Origin: Miscanthus floridulus
Lineage: Eukaryota > Streptophyta > Magnoliopsida > Poales > Poaceae
Direction: 5' to 3'
Assembly: GCF_019320115.1 (NCBI RefSeq)
Contig: NC_089588.1
Location: 114,858,123-114,922,122 of the forward strand
Length of the DNA: 64,000 nucleotides
Below the pieces are notes generated by a model, which worked only from the letters and a program-made list of their open reading frames with translations, made no database searches and was not told the origin of the DNA. Below, piece by piece: positions 48,478 to 59,769 of this stretch (position 1 is the stretch's first letter; each line of letters starts with the position of its first letter). Both the position numbers and the translations under genes were made by a program.

Positions 48478-48516
48478 ATATCTCTCTTGTAGTTTATGAA
48501 ACTACAAGAGAGATAT
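48478..48516. other. Perfect 18-bp hairpin
   Basis: ATATCTCTCTTGTAGTTT, a 3-base loop ATG, then its exact reverse complement. It lies just before the 148-bp array. Confidence 0.85.
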
Positions 48517-48587
48517 ATAAGATTTGTGAACAATGTTAGAACGACCATGTCGGATGAATAGATGATCAAACAACCAAAATAAACTTT

Positions 48588-49075
48588 GTAGATCTCGAAA
48601 AGTTATGAAACTTTGTAATTGGCAACTTTTTGATTTGAAAACATTTTGTCATGCAAAACTGCGTTTGAATTTCAAAATTTTAAAATTCGAACTTTTCAAA
48701 CGACCTCGGATGAAAAAATAACCAAAATAAACTCTGTAGATCTCGAAAAGTTATGAAACATTGTAGTTGACAACTTTTTTATTTGAAAACATCTTGTCAT
48801 GCAAAACTGTGTTTGAATTTCAAAATTTTAAAATTCAAATTTTGTAAATGACCTCGGATGGAAAAACTTCCTAAACTAAAAGTGTAGATCTCGAAAAGTT
48901 ATGAAACTTTGTAGTTTATAACTTTTTGATTTGAAAACATCTTGTCATGCAAAACTGTGTTTGAATTTCAAAATTTTAAAATTCAAATTTTGTAAACGAC
49001 CTCGGATGGAAAAACTTCCTAAACTAAAAGTGTAGATCTCGAAAAGTTATGAAACTTTGTAGTTTACAACTTTTT
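48588..49075. repeat. 148-bp tandem repeat, about 3.3 copies
   Basis: GTAGATCTCGAAAAGTTATG starts at 48588, 48736, 48884 and 49032, exactly 148 bp apart each time. Each unit also contains TGTCATGCAAAACTG and GAATTTCAAAATTTTAAAAT. Confidence 0.9.
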
Positions 49076-49164
49076 TATTTGAATTCGTTTAGAGCCTCAA
49101 ACATGCAATTTATACTCGGTTTAGTATAATATATTGGGAACTAAAACGGAATCCAGACACAAGT

Positions 49165-49235
49165 GAGAGGTAGAGGAGGTACGTGCACAGCGGGAGGTCT
49201 CGGGTTCGAATCGCGTCGGCCGCGTAGCCATGAAA
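49165..49235 (+). other. tRNA-like remnant inside the CACTA
   Basis: GTACGTGCACAGCGGGAGGT is followed by CTCGGGTTCGAATCGCGTCG, which contains a Pol III B-box. The layout is similar to the segment at 31889. No full cloverleaf is seen. Confidence 0.45.
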
Positions 49236-49556
49236 TTCACGCGAAAAATGTCGTAGATGGGTGGGCGCTGGCCGGTGGGGGCCTCCATCGATAAAAAAAA
49301 ATTCTATTTTTTGGGGGTAAAATTCCCATTTTTTTCAGGTTTTTTTTCGGTTTCAACTTTGTCGAGTGTCGGGCACTCGGCAAAGGCTTTGCTGAGTGCC
49401 CGATAAAAGACACTCGGCAAAGTTGGCTTTGCCGTCACTGTTTTTGGCGAGTGCTGTTCGCCGAGTGTTACACTCGACGAACCATTTGCCAAGTGTTTTA
49501 TGTCTTTTGCCGAGTGTTTCGGGCACTCGGCAAACTCAAGGAGTCCGGTAGTGATT

Positions 49557-51942
49557 ATTTTTTTTGCGGAATTAAATGAAAATAAATTTTATATGAAAAT
49601 TATAGATCTCGACGAGATCTACAACTTTCTAGTTTTGAGTTTTTTCATTTAAAGTCGTTAAGATGCTTAAAAAATTAATAACATATTTAGACTTAAGGGT
49701 ATTTTCGTCTTTTCACACCCGCAGTTTGACGGCGTTAGAGCCCAAACTGACGGAAGTGGTATGGAGGACACGAAAAAGTTGGAGTAGTGACGCTAAAGAC
49801 CGCTGAATTTTTCCAGAGACACACAGGAGATTACAATCTTTTATAATGACGCACAGAGAAAAGTCTATTTAGAATCCAGAAGTAAGAGGAATAATGAGTG
49901 AGTTCATAATTGATCGTGTCAGACTTGATCGAATTGAGATTTACAAAATTTAGAACATGTTAGGACGTGATAGAATCAGACTCGTTGCCTTGTTTTATTT
50001 ATTTATCTGTTGGGCCAAGAGAGAACTATGTTGAATTGGAACAAAGAAAAATATTTAAATGTACATTGTTTATGACATAATTTTTCTCGATAAATTCAAT
50101 CTATTAGATCATCATAAATTCTAATGGTGGACCGATTAATCTCGTAATTTGTAGGTCCTCTTGGTGAACCTTTCAGAATTCATTTGAACACTGTTGTGTT
50201 AATATAATAGATCATTAATAGGGTGTTTGTTTTGATTGGGGGCAAGCCCATCATCTTCTCGCTTCTAACTTTTCTACTTGGTTTGTGCAATAAAATATAT
50301 TGACCCATCACAATCTCACATCTTGTAAGCAAATTTATACCTAATATTGGCCTAGTTCGCTGGTCTGAGATTTAGCTGAAACTGGCTGAAAAACACTGTT
50401 CCAGCTGAATTGTTGTGAGAGAAAAATACTGTTTCGGCTGAAAAAAGAAGCCGAACAAGCCATTTTTAAGACAAGCGAATGGGACCATTAAATGGTCAAA
50501 AAAAAATTATTCCATTCTTTTGTTCTGCTTGCCTCCACTCATTTTTTTTTTGTTCTGCCTACCCCATCCTGCATTTTTGTCCCACTTTTTTTCTACGTGC
50601 CCCCTCCCACATTTTTTTGCCTGCTCTGTGTCCATGTCCGCATTTCCATTCTTGTTTTTTTTTTTTTTTGCTTTTCTCCACTCTGTGACGGTGTTTCCAC
50701 TCTTTTTTGTTTTGTTTTGCTCATCCTCTCCATGTCCACGTTTTCGAAACTAATTATAATAAATACAACATTGCAGGTCTTTGAACCATTGATCTTTCTC
50801 TAAGAAAGAGAGATTTTCACCACCAAATTATTGCTATTGTTTGATTAGAAATAAAACTTATTTTTAGCCAAAAAAAACTAATTGACCAATGCACCAACTA
50901 ATCTAGTCATGAACTAACTTAAATCTTGAGCATTTTGTTGTCTAGTTCACTGTAAATAAATTTATATCTGCAATCCTCGACAAGGGCTGCGATATGGAAA
51001 ATTGAGAGAGGACTTCCATCATAATCATCGATGGACAAACCAATCCTTGACATGTCGTAACTAACTTCTTGTCAACTTTAATCAAAGATTAGAATTATAT
51101 ATTTTTATGGGCCCACGAAGAAAATAAAGTCACAGGGCTCGATATTTAACTCTAACAGCACTGGATAATATGAAAATTAAGATTATGACATATTTACATC
51201 TAAATATTATTGTACTTTACAATGGGAGGGAAAAATCTATTAACAATTGTATTCTAATTTGATATAGACTTAATAGAAAGGATGAAACATAAATAGATAT
51301 GTACCATTCTTATTGTCGTTTTTCATTAATGTTTCGATAGTTTTTTCTCCCGTTACAACACACGAGCATGTAATAGATATAATTATTAGCCTTTCGTTGT
51401 ATATATTATATCTTATATACATGTGGTCTAGACAACATTTGGGTCAACTTGAGATAAAGTAATATTATTTCTATACATGAGGCAAACAAATTTCAGCTGT
51501 GGCACAGAGATGTAAAGCCAAGGTAGCAGCGGCAATACATGCCAAAAAAAAAAGAAGAACAATGTAAGTTCCCCATCACCCCTTGCGCTTTTGATCACCA
51601 AAACCCACTGCCACCCAATGTGGCAACGTTCCACTCAAACCACTCGCTGGTCCAGCACCCACACCCAGTGGCGCGCATCGGAGACGCACAAAGCGCCACA
51701 CGTGTGCCTGTCCACACGCGATCCACTGAAGCGCTTTTTGCATCCCCTCCCTCCACCATGCATGGGCACGCGTGCGGGTGGGCCCCGGGACGCGATAAGC
51801 TCCAGCGCATCGTGGCCGCCCGTTTCGAATTCACGCTTCCCAACGGTCGCGCCACCCTCTCCGCCTCCCGCACCCGCCGTCGCGCCACTGACCGCTCGGT
51901 CTCCCGCCGCCGGGACCCAGGCGTCGGCCACCCCGCGCCGAG
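49557..51942. other. Intergenic upstream of the coiled-coil gene
   Basis: Mostly AT-rich, with a pyrimidine-rich tract at 50510-50720 and the MITE at 50349. GC content rises from about 51650, probably the promoter of the gene at 52032. No other gene is seen. Confidence 0.4.
50349..50461. mobile_element. MITE of the GGCC-GTTCGC family, ATT duplication
   Basis: GGCCTAGTTCGCTGG and GAAGCCGAACAAGCC ends are flanked by ATT (50346-50348 and 50462-50464). The core contains GTTGTGAGAGAAAAATACTG. Confidence 0.8.
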
Positions 51943-51950
51943 CTATTTAG
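51943..51950 (+). promoter_or_regulatory. Possible TATA-like box
   Basis: CTATTTAG, about 82-89 bp upstream of the ATG at 52032, in GC-rich surroundings. Judged by position only. Confidence 0.35.
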
Positions 51951-52031
51951 GTCGCAGCCTTGTCGCGCCGACGGGGGCCCGAACCCTAGTAGTGGGGGAG
52001 CTTATTAGAGGGGACACGTCCCCCGGCGGCC

Positions 52032-53669
52032 ATGGGCAGGAGCAGCAGGAAGGCCAAGCGCGCAGCCGCCGTGGCCCCCGCTGCCGACGCCGACTACGCC
52101 ATGCCTTCTTCGGAGGTGCCCGGCGAGGAGCATCTTCAGGCACAGCCGCCGGCTTCCGCGGAGGGAACCGACGCCGGCGAGGCGGCGGCGGCCAACGGGG
52201 AGGCGACGGCGGCGGCGGAGCAGGACGAGCCGAGGCGGGACTCTTCGCCACCGGAGAGCGGCAACGTGGAGGCCGCCGCGACGCTGAAGCGTCTCAACGG
52301 CATCCTCGTCAGCGCGGCCGCCGAGGAGCGGAAGCGGGTGGCGGCGCTGGAGGCGCGGCTCGCCGAGCTCGCTGCCGACGCCGACGCCGCCGCGCTCGCG
52401 GACGCGGAGCGCGCGGTGCTGCTCGCGGCCGTCTCGGCCCCGCTCAGGGCCGCGGAGGAGGAGCGCGCCGCGCTGCTGGAGCGCCTATCGGCGGCGCGGG
52501 ACTCGCTCGAGCGCGCCCAGGCGGAGGCGGCGCGCGAGGCCAGCGCCGGGGCCGAGGCTGCGGCGTGGCTTCAGGCGGCGGTCGTGGAGAATGGTCAGCT
52601 CTTGGAGCAGCTTCGTGCGAAGGAGGATGACGCGGCGGCGGCGGCGGAGCGGGTGGCGGTACTGGGGGCTGCGCTAGTGGGATTGGAGTCCCAGAACTCG
52701 GACCTGCGCGCGGAGAGGAGCGAATTGGAGAGCCAATTGGAGGCTATGACGGCGTCAGCTCGTGATGTTCAGTCCCAGAAGGCAGTGCTGGAATCAACCT
52801 TCAACGAGTTCAAGAAGGAAGACGAGGTTTACAAGCAGGAGATGGAGTCAAAGCTTCAGGATCAATTGAAGGAATTGGAGGCTCTGCAATCCAGGAAGGC
52901 AGAATTGGAGGCGAAGATGGCTTCTTTGGAAGCAAAGCTCTCGGCTGCAGATGCTAGGAACCTTGAAATGGAGTCGGAAATGGACAAAATGCAGGCAGAG
53001 ATGGCTTCTACCAAGGAGGAGGTGGAGAAGCTCCAAGCCATGGTTGCGGAGGTGGAGCAGAAGAAAAATGCTGTGGTCGCTGAAGTGGCTAGGCTCGAAA
53101 GTGAGATTGATCAATTGGTGAAGGCGAATGAAGCAGCTGCTGAGGCACATAATGCTGAGAAGAAAACGATGGAGTCTGAATTGGAGACACTGAAAGGGAG
53201 CATGGACAGGATTATGGCCGAGAAAGATGATGCTTTAGGCATGGTACATGCTAAAGATGCTGAGGCTGGAAAGTTGAGGGATGAACTGAAGAAGCTCCAC
53301 AGTTCCATGGCTGAGCTCCATGCTCGCTGCGATGATCTTGATGAGAAGTCTTCCTTCCTCGAAGATGAAAAGAATTTGGTTCAGAAAGAACTTGAGCAGG
53401 AGAAAGCCGAAGCAAATGAGCTGAAGTTTAAAATTCAGGAGCTTGAGTCCTATAACAGAGACAAAGATCATGAGATTGGGGCACTGAAGGCAGAAGTTAG
53501 GGGCAGGAACGAACAAATCATTGACTTGAACGGGGAGCTTGAGCAGCTGCAGCTCGCAGTGGCCGAGGCAGAGCGCAGGGGGAAGAATGTGGTCTGGACG
53601 TGGCTGGGTCCAGCTACCACAACCGTGGTAGCAGCTGCTTCCTTCGTCTACGCCGCACGTAGTCGGTGA
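52032..53669 (+). CDS. Tail-anchored coiled-coil protein, PMD (peroxisomal and mitochondrial division factor)-like, 545 aa
   Basis: Intronless frame starting MGRSSRKAKRAAAVAP. The N-terminal 75 residues or so are Ala/Glu/Pro-rich and disordered. About residues 80-515 form almost continuous coiled coil with many Glu, Lys, Leu and Ala heptads (KLQDQLKELEALQSRKAELE, EVARLESEIDQLV). The C-terminus is a single hydrophobic helix (VVWTWLGPATTTVVAAASFVY) followed by a short basic end (AARSR), the layout of a tail-anchored outer-membrane protein. Arabidopsis PMD1/PMD2 have this layout and act in peroxisome and mitochondrion shape and division; grass proteins with a similar tail are longer. The assignment rests on architecture and on my recollection of the tail, so another tail-anchored coiled-coil family is possible. 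A possible poly(A) signal AATAAA is at 53801-53806. The gene converges with the aminotransferase gene. Confidence 0.8.
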   Translation: MGRSSRKAKRAAAVAPAADADYAMPSSEVPGEEHLQAQPPASAEGTDAGEAAAANGEATAAAEQDEPRRDSSPPESGNVEAAATLKRLNGILVSAAAEERKRVAALEARLAELAADADAAALADAERAVLLAAVSAPLRAAEEERAALLERLSAARDSLERAQAEAAREASAGAEAAAWLQAAVVENGQLLEQLRAKEDDAAAAAERVAVLGAALVGLESQNSDLRAERSELESQLEAMTASARDVQSQKAVLESTFNEFKKEDEVYKQEMESKLQDQLKELEALQSRKAELEAKMASLEAKLSAADARNLEMESEMDKMQAEMASTKEEVEKLQAMVAEVEQKKNAVVAEVARLESEIDQLVKANEAAAEAHNAEKKTMESELETLKGSMDRIMAEKDDALGMVHAKDAEAGKLRDELKKLHSSMAELHARCDDLDEKSSFLEDEKNLVQKELEQEKAEANELKFKIQELESYNRDKDHEIGALKAEVRGRNEQIIDLNGELEQLQLAVAEAERRGKNVVWTWLGPATTTVVAAASFVYAARSR

Positions 53670-54955
53670 ACAGCTACCTCTTTCGCTCGCTTTTTGTTCG
53701 CTTGCTCGAGTATGTATTGCTCGAAATAACCTCGGCCCTTACTCATGAGTCGTGAATCATGATACTTGGTATATGGTGAACTGCTTCTTATATACTATGA
53801 AATAAAGCTATGTTCCGACAATTTTTGTTTTCATCAGTCCTTTGGGAAAGAAATGCTTGTTGGTCAAACTTGGCACTTGGTTTTTAGCCTTAGTAGAAGG
53901 TAATAGCATAGTTGCAGAGAGTTGGGTTGGTTCACGAATCTCATTTAGGACCGACTTATGAAAGGAGTCAGAGATTTAACATCAGATATTCACAATGTGG
54001 GTAGTTTTAAACAAATTATAAAGATATGTAGTTAGAAGATTCTAAAACATTTATTGTAAGCTTACTAGCTTAGAGTTATGTCTGCTGGCTGCTGCACAGG
54101 TCCTTGTTGGCTTGGTTAAAGTGGTCCGTCGCACATTAAACAAACAGAACATTTTTCTTCGTTGAGACAGATAGAGCCTTCTCGCTTTTTAGCTAGGTAA
54201 AGCCTTTTCTAACCACTCAAGAATAACAAAGCAAGGTGTGGAAGCTACGATAAAAACCAACAAGAGCCACATGAATAGAAAAACACAGTAATAATATAAA
54301 CTGGCAGTATATTACTGCTGTTAATGGAAGTTTTGTATTTCCTTAAAGCAGAACCATTTTTATTTTCACTTCTTTTGCATAGAGTTTAGAGTAGTTGGGA
54401 AATTGTAGTTGTCAGTTTTAGCACAATTCAAAGAACTCAGTTTTTCACAGATTCTATGGCTTTTGTCCTTGTCAGGCTGCTGTAGTACATTGACTGTTAA
54501 TGTTAAGTTACAAATGATTGGTTTATCCTTCGCCCAAATGTCATAACTAGCAATATATCTTTATACCATCCAGTGAGTGTCCACGATATTTGACATTTGT
54601 AACTTGTGCTATTCTGGTGAAGTCTGAAATTGAGATGCATTGAACAGATAAGAAATTTCAGTATATGAACTTAATGTTAGCTTGCTCTTTTCCTTGTTGT
54701 TTGATCACTGAAAAGACTATAACCTTAATGCATCTGTGAGGTAAATGGTGCGAGTAAAGATGTGACAAATGTGTACACTGTTACATCTGAATTATGTATA
54801 ACCTATATTCAACTATTGGCAAGCGTCTGTTCTCAGATTCTATATATAAATCTCAGATTGTGCATCAGATATCTTGGAAAAATAAATTCAAGCTATATAT
54901 ATGTTACTGGGCTAACAAAAACCCTAATTCCTGGTCTCAGAACATCGCCAATTTT
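53670..54955. other. Intergenic between convergent genes
   Basis: 3' UTRs of the two flanking genes and spacer. AATAAA at 53801 fits the upstream gene. No transposon ends or further gene were found. Confidence 0.5.
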
Positions 54956-57900
54956 TCAGTTGTTTTGCTTGAGCGTCCTTCTCCGGCAGAACAACTCAAT
55001 CCGGTCACAGGCTTCTAGTATTAAACTAACTGGTGCTCCAAAAAATATCCTAACCCAGTTCTTCAACCCAATGACAGAACCTGTAAAATAATGAGAAACA
55101 AAAAAAAAAAGATATTGAAACTGCCACTACAGATCAATTTAAAGTAGATTAAGCATGCCAGTATGAAGAATCTTGTACTTGAATAACAAGTTAACCTATT
55201 ACAATCATTCAATTTTCAGCAGCCAGAGAAACCAATGCACCTGTTAAAGGTTGGATAAATAATACTGCAACAAATCAAGTGAACTATACCAGGTAGAACC
55301 AGGACACATTCTTCTTTGATCAATTCACGTGCGAAGTCCATGTCATCGGCAACACCGTATAGAATTGAAGTGTTGATCTCAACCTGCAGGATTTTGTGAA
55401 TATCAACACTTTATATCGGGAAGTAACAAACTTTTGAATACTGAATCTTGTGTATCTCTGACTAACCATGATAAACATTGAACCCTCAGGCTTTGAGTAG
55501 CACTTCAGAGCTTCAATTTGGTTCACTCTTCTGTACAGAGCGTCCGCTGCAGACTCAAGCAGGTAAACAACATTCCTGTGGAACTCATGATGTTCAACTG
55601 AAAGAATCTTCGGAACTGCCGCCTATGTGTCAACAGATTTCATCTGCATCAGTATGTATTCCATTTTTTACATGTAGAACCATTTTCAGCAATTGCGATC
55701 TGACCTGAACTATGGAGGCAGGACCGGAAGTCACATTCAGCAGCATCTCTGTCGCAGTCCTGACCTTTTGAAGATCAAAATTATGAATTGACATCTGAAT
55801 GCATATAGAGGGAAATGTGGAAACATGGTAAGGAGTCAAGTGCCTTACATGCTTGAGTGCACCGTTAGGATCACAGAAGGCCAACCAACCAAGACGCCAT
55901 CCTGGTAGCATGAATCTCTTCGACAGAGCTCCGATGCTGATAACCGGCGCAATGTGCGCAAAGGAAGCCATCGGCACAAACTTGCTGCCACCAAAAACCA
56001 TGTGTGCATATACCTCATCTGCTATGATTGGAATCCCCAAATCTCTTGCAGTTTCAGCAATCTGCAGGATTCAGTGAAACGCAGTTTGCAGTCAGCATGA
56101 TATCATATATCAACTGTGTGCAGTTTTGAAACATGGACACGTATGCAGCAGCATGAGGTGCATTTGTTCTAGTATTTGTAGAAGTAGAAGCTTATTTTCA
56201 TACATTCCTATAAATATATACGGATTATTCATGAACTACCACTGAATGACTGAACTGTGCAGTTGAATAATCACCTCACCTGTAGAAGGTGCTGAGCAGA
56301 GTAGACTGCGCCGCACGGATTGTTGGGGTTGATGACAACGACGGCTGCCGTGGCGGCGTCAGCCAGCGCGCGCACGCCGGCGAGGTCGACCTCCCAGCCA
56401 CGCCGCGGCAGCAGGTCGTAGAACCGGGGCTCGGCGCCGGCGATCTCGCAGGCCGCCTCGTACGGCGCGAAGCCCGGGCGCGGCAGGAGGATGTTGGCCC
56501 CCGGAGCCCCGCCGAGCACCGTGGTGATGGCGGTGATGGCGCCCGTGCCGCCCACCGTCATGAACACGTCGTTCTCGTGGGTGCGGTGGCGCGCGCCGGC
56601 GGACAGGTGGTCGGCGACCGCGCTGTTGGTTGGCACAAGCACGGAAGAACCGTGGCGTCAGTCAGAGATGGCACCAAGACAAAGCTCGGTAATTTGTCTT
56701 GAAAATATGAATGTGCACAAAGAATTATTTATGTTTGAAAAAATTAGATTTTGCGCATTTTTGGCCCGTTTGGTAGAGCTCCGATTTCGGCCAAAACAGC
56801 TTCAGTTGTGGTTTCACTTTTATTCAGTTGAGGAGCTAAAACATTTTTTTTTATCATTTAACAAAAACAACTTGTCCTAGTAGCCGGAAAAGGACGAAAT
56901 GTCCATAATACTTTTTTTTTATTTTTTCTTTTCTTGTTCTTTATTTCTTTCATGTGCTCTAGTTATGGACATGCACTACTTATTCAATGTATATTATGGT
57001 TGCTGGTCGCATGTACATGCACTACTTATTCAATGTATATTATGGTTGCCCTAAAGCTGAAGGAGAAAGTGGGGACTGTACAGGAACTGGAATAGTGTTG
57101 AGAAAACAAGCGCGTGTTTACTTGCTCAAAGTTGGAATTCGGCTACGGTAGCATTTTCGTTTTTATTTTATAAATAGTGTTCAATCATAGGCTAATTAGG
57201 CTCAAAACGTTCGTCTCGCAATTTCCAACCAAACTGTGCAATTAGTTTTTTTTCGTCTACATTTAATGCTCCATGCACGTATTGTAAGATTCGATGTGAT
57301 GGGTACTGTAGCACTTTTTGGGATTTTGGCCACGTTCGCTTCGCTGAAAAAATAAGCCGAAACACTATTCTGGCTGATTTGTTGTGAGAGAAAAATACTG
57401 TTCCAGCTGAAAAAAATAAACTAAAAAGTACGGATTATAAGAGAAGCGAACAGGACCTTTGGGTAGGAACTAAACACGCGCCAAAGTGATCCCTACTGCT
57501 CGGAACTATGCTCTGTTTTTCGAAAGTTTTTTCTTTGTTTTTTTTGGAGAGGTCGCTTCACAGCCACGTGCTGCCTTATTATATTTAACAAAGCGTGGTT
57601 GGCAACTGTCACTGTACGACTGCCTTGCAGTGTGTAAAAAAACAATCCAGCTCGATCATGGAAATTGAAACGCAGAGTGTAAATTTGCAAGTGAGACAGA
57701 GATATCAGATCGATGCGGAGTTCATATTCGGTGGCAGTGGCGGATCTAGAATTTTGGCATAGGGTATGCCGCATAAAATTTCTCATATGCAATCTAACGT
57801 GTGTGATGTAGTAAATTTACGGTATCCCTTCAAGATATGTGTGATGAAGTATATAGGAAAACAAAAAAATGTGTGTGGTAATAATGCATCAAAATTCTCA

Positions 57901-59769
57901 TATCCTATGGCGAACTTTCTATACCACAAAAGTATGTGTGATGAAGTATATAGAAAAACAAATGGTAGTAATGCAGTTAAAGTATCCCTTCAAGAAATGA
58001 TGAAATCTAACATCAGTTAATGATGATTGATATGTAATAACAGCTTATAATTTTTTTTCATCTATTGAGCAAACTTGCGGAGTGCCACGTTTGTAGGAAG
58101 TATAAATGTTATCGATAATGGAAAAAAAACATCAGCAAATATGCATGCATGTCGATGCTACGCTGCCCATCTACTGGCCTGAGACGCTTTTGGGCTATGG
58201 CCTACGACTCTGCTCATGTGATGTGAATGCTATGCGGCCCATTTTTGGTCCAGATGGAGGCGATAGGCCAGGAGCCCAAATGTGTATCAGTCGTTTCCTG
58301 TTCCCCTTCTCCTTTGCGTCTTCGTCAGTTCCTCGCAATTTCGACGGGCACGCCGCCGAGACCCCAGAGGCCAGAGCTGAAGCGGTGAAGCTGTCTGTGA
58401 GGGAGAAAGAGATGTTCGCCAGGTCTGGCGACCACCACGCAAATATTGCTGGATTCGCCCCTGCAACTTGCATCAGCCTAGGGTACGCCGCACCATACCC
58501 GTGCCACCCGCTGGCTCCGCCTATGTTCGGTGGACACTGTTTTCTTTTCTTTTTTACTCCATGTAAACTTCTTCTTGTGTGTGGGGGGATCTTGGGTCAG
58601 CTTGTGAGGGGAAAGTTCAAGATGCCGAGAAGCCACGTGGCTCGAGGTCACGGTGCCCACGTGGACAGCACAGCTTCCGTTGAATAATATGTTGCTGTAC
58701 TTTTTTCCGTTGAATATGCATGGCCTGGTTTCACAGTGTGGTGTGCAATGTGTGTGTACATCTATATATATTTTTTGAACGTATACATCGGTATTTTTCG
58801 TTGAAAGTTTCGGTTCAGCCGATGGTTTTGTCACATATAGTATGTCTGTCTGTCTAAATTAATAGCTCGTAGTGTAACGTGGTAGACTGACATTGATATT
58901 TTTGGAAAGAGAGATGGAACACCATGGCGCGTTCCTATCCTATCTTTCCCGGACTGAGGTACTCTCTCATCTGAAATATATATACAAGGCATTCTAGAAA
59001 TTCTATCCCGTAGATGTGGTAAAATAAATGACAGTATGGAAGTAACCCTCGTTTGGATTAGTAATTAGTTATGCATGTGAGTAGTATTATCTTTTTAAAC
59101 TCAGTGGGCCCAAACAGCACACCAAAATGAACAGGAGTAAAATAAAATAAAATAAAATGGAACAATGCATGCGAAAATAAAATGTAAGGCGGAATTATTA
59201 CGCACGAACGCGCGGACAGGCCCACAGCCACACAAACCGATCGAACGGAGACTACCACTCACCGGCGGGCGGCGGGGAAGCCGTAGGACGGCGCGTAGCA
59301 GTCGAAGGCGCCAGACCTGGCGGCGTCCGCGACGGCCTCGGCGGCGAACTCCCCGCCGCGGCGGAAGCAGGCGTGGGAGGACGCGTCGCCGACGCCGAGC
59401 GAGATGAGGCTCTTGCCGCCGCCGCCGCCGCTGCCCTTGCCGCCGCTCGCCGCCATCGCCAGCAGCTCGCCCACCACGCCCCTGATGGACGCCTTGCGCT
59501 CCGGATCCGCTAGCGCCGGGTGGCACCGCACCGCAGCCGCCGCCGGCGCCTTGCCGACGCCGCCGTTGGTGTTGGCCTTGCGGCGGCTCTTCTCCAGGTC
59601 CTCCCGCGCCGCCTGCTGGTGAACAAGATAACGCGCGGCGGCTCATTAGCCATGCATGCATGAGGTGTCAAACGAAAGGCCATGGTTGATGAATGGTAGA
59701 TGTGATTCCATCGCATTTGCATGCATGCATGCTGGTAACAAGAGGTACCTGATGAGCACTAGGAGCCAT
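54956..59769 (-). CDS. Tyrosine/nicotianamine-type aminotransferase, 8 exons, 454 aa
   Basis: Exons: 59769-59749, 59615-59263, 56622-56280, 56061-55849, 55764-55705, 55622-55467, 55383-55290 and 55080-54956. All junctions are GT-AG and the total of 1,365 nt is in frame. It starts MAPSAHQ. Fold type I PLP-enzyme motifs appear in order: [62 protein letters not shown] (Asp/Tyr contacts to PLP); and [16 protein letters not shown] with the Schiff-base Lys (codon 55920-55918). The C-terminal part reads [22 protein letters not shown], with the Arg expected to bind the substrate carboxylate. Length and motifs fit the TAT/NAAT family, which acts in tyrosine breakdown and tocopherol supply or, in grasses, phytosiderophore synthesis. 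Substrate cannot be decided here. Intron 2 (2.6 kb) holds nested MITEs. An AG-rich tract (59770-59790) precedes the start. Confidence 0.88.
57111..57482. mobile_element. MITE in aminotransferase intron 2, carrying a nested MITE
   Basis: GCGTGTTTACTTGCTC and GGAACTAAACACGC are inverted ends. The core (CAATCATAGGCTAATTAGGC, TCCATGCACGTATTGTAAG) is a common panicoid MITE. It is interrupted by the element at 57328-57457. Confidence 0.75.
57328..57457. mobile_element. Nested GGCC-GTTCGC MITE, TTT duplication
   Basis: GGCCACGTTCGCTTC and GAAGCGAACAGGACC ends are flanked by TTT (57325-57327 and 57458-57460). It lies inside the MITE at 57111, so it inserted later. Confidence 0.8.
57740..58690. other. 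Aminotransferase intron 2, remaining part
   Basis: GTGGCGGATCTAGAATTTTG at about 57733 resembles the start of a common grass repeat, and GTGTGATGAAGTATATAG occurs twice (57839 and 57941). A frame at 58106-58687 is open but shows no domain and is not called a gene. Confidence 0.35.

Larger units (their letters stand above)
48138..49553. mobile_element. Non-autonomous CACTA of the TTTGCCGAGTG family, 1.4 kb
   Basis: Ends CACTACCGGAGATC and GGAGTCCGGTAGTG, flanked by ATT (48135-48137 and 49554-49556). TTTGCCGAGTG / CACTCGGCAAAG repeats fill 48160-48330 and 49360-49535. The middle holds a 148-bp tandem array and a tRNA-like segment. It has no coding capacity. Confidence 0.93.

Noticed and set aside
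51539..52630. 363-codon plus-strand frame overlapping the coiled-coil gene
   Set aside because: Gly/Arg-rich out-of-frame reading of a GC-rich start region; the 52032 frame has the coherent coiled coil and tail anchor.
58106..58687. 193-codon frame in aminotransferase intron 2
   Set aside because: No recognisable motif and it lies in an intron; could be chance or a captured fragment.
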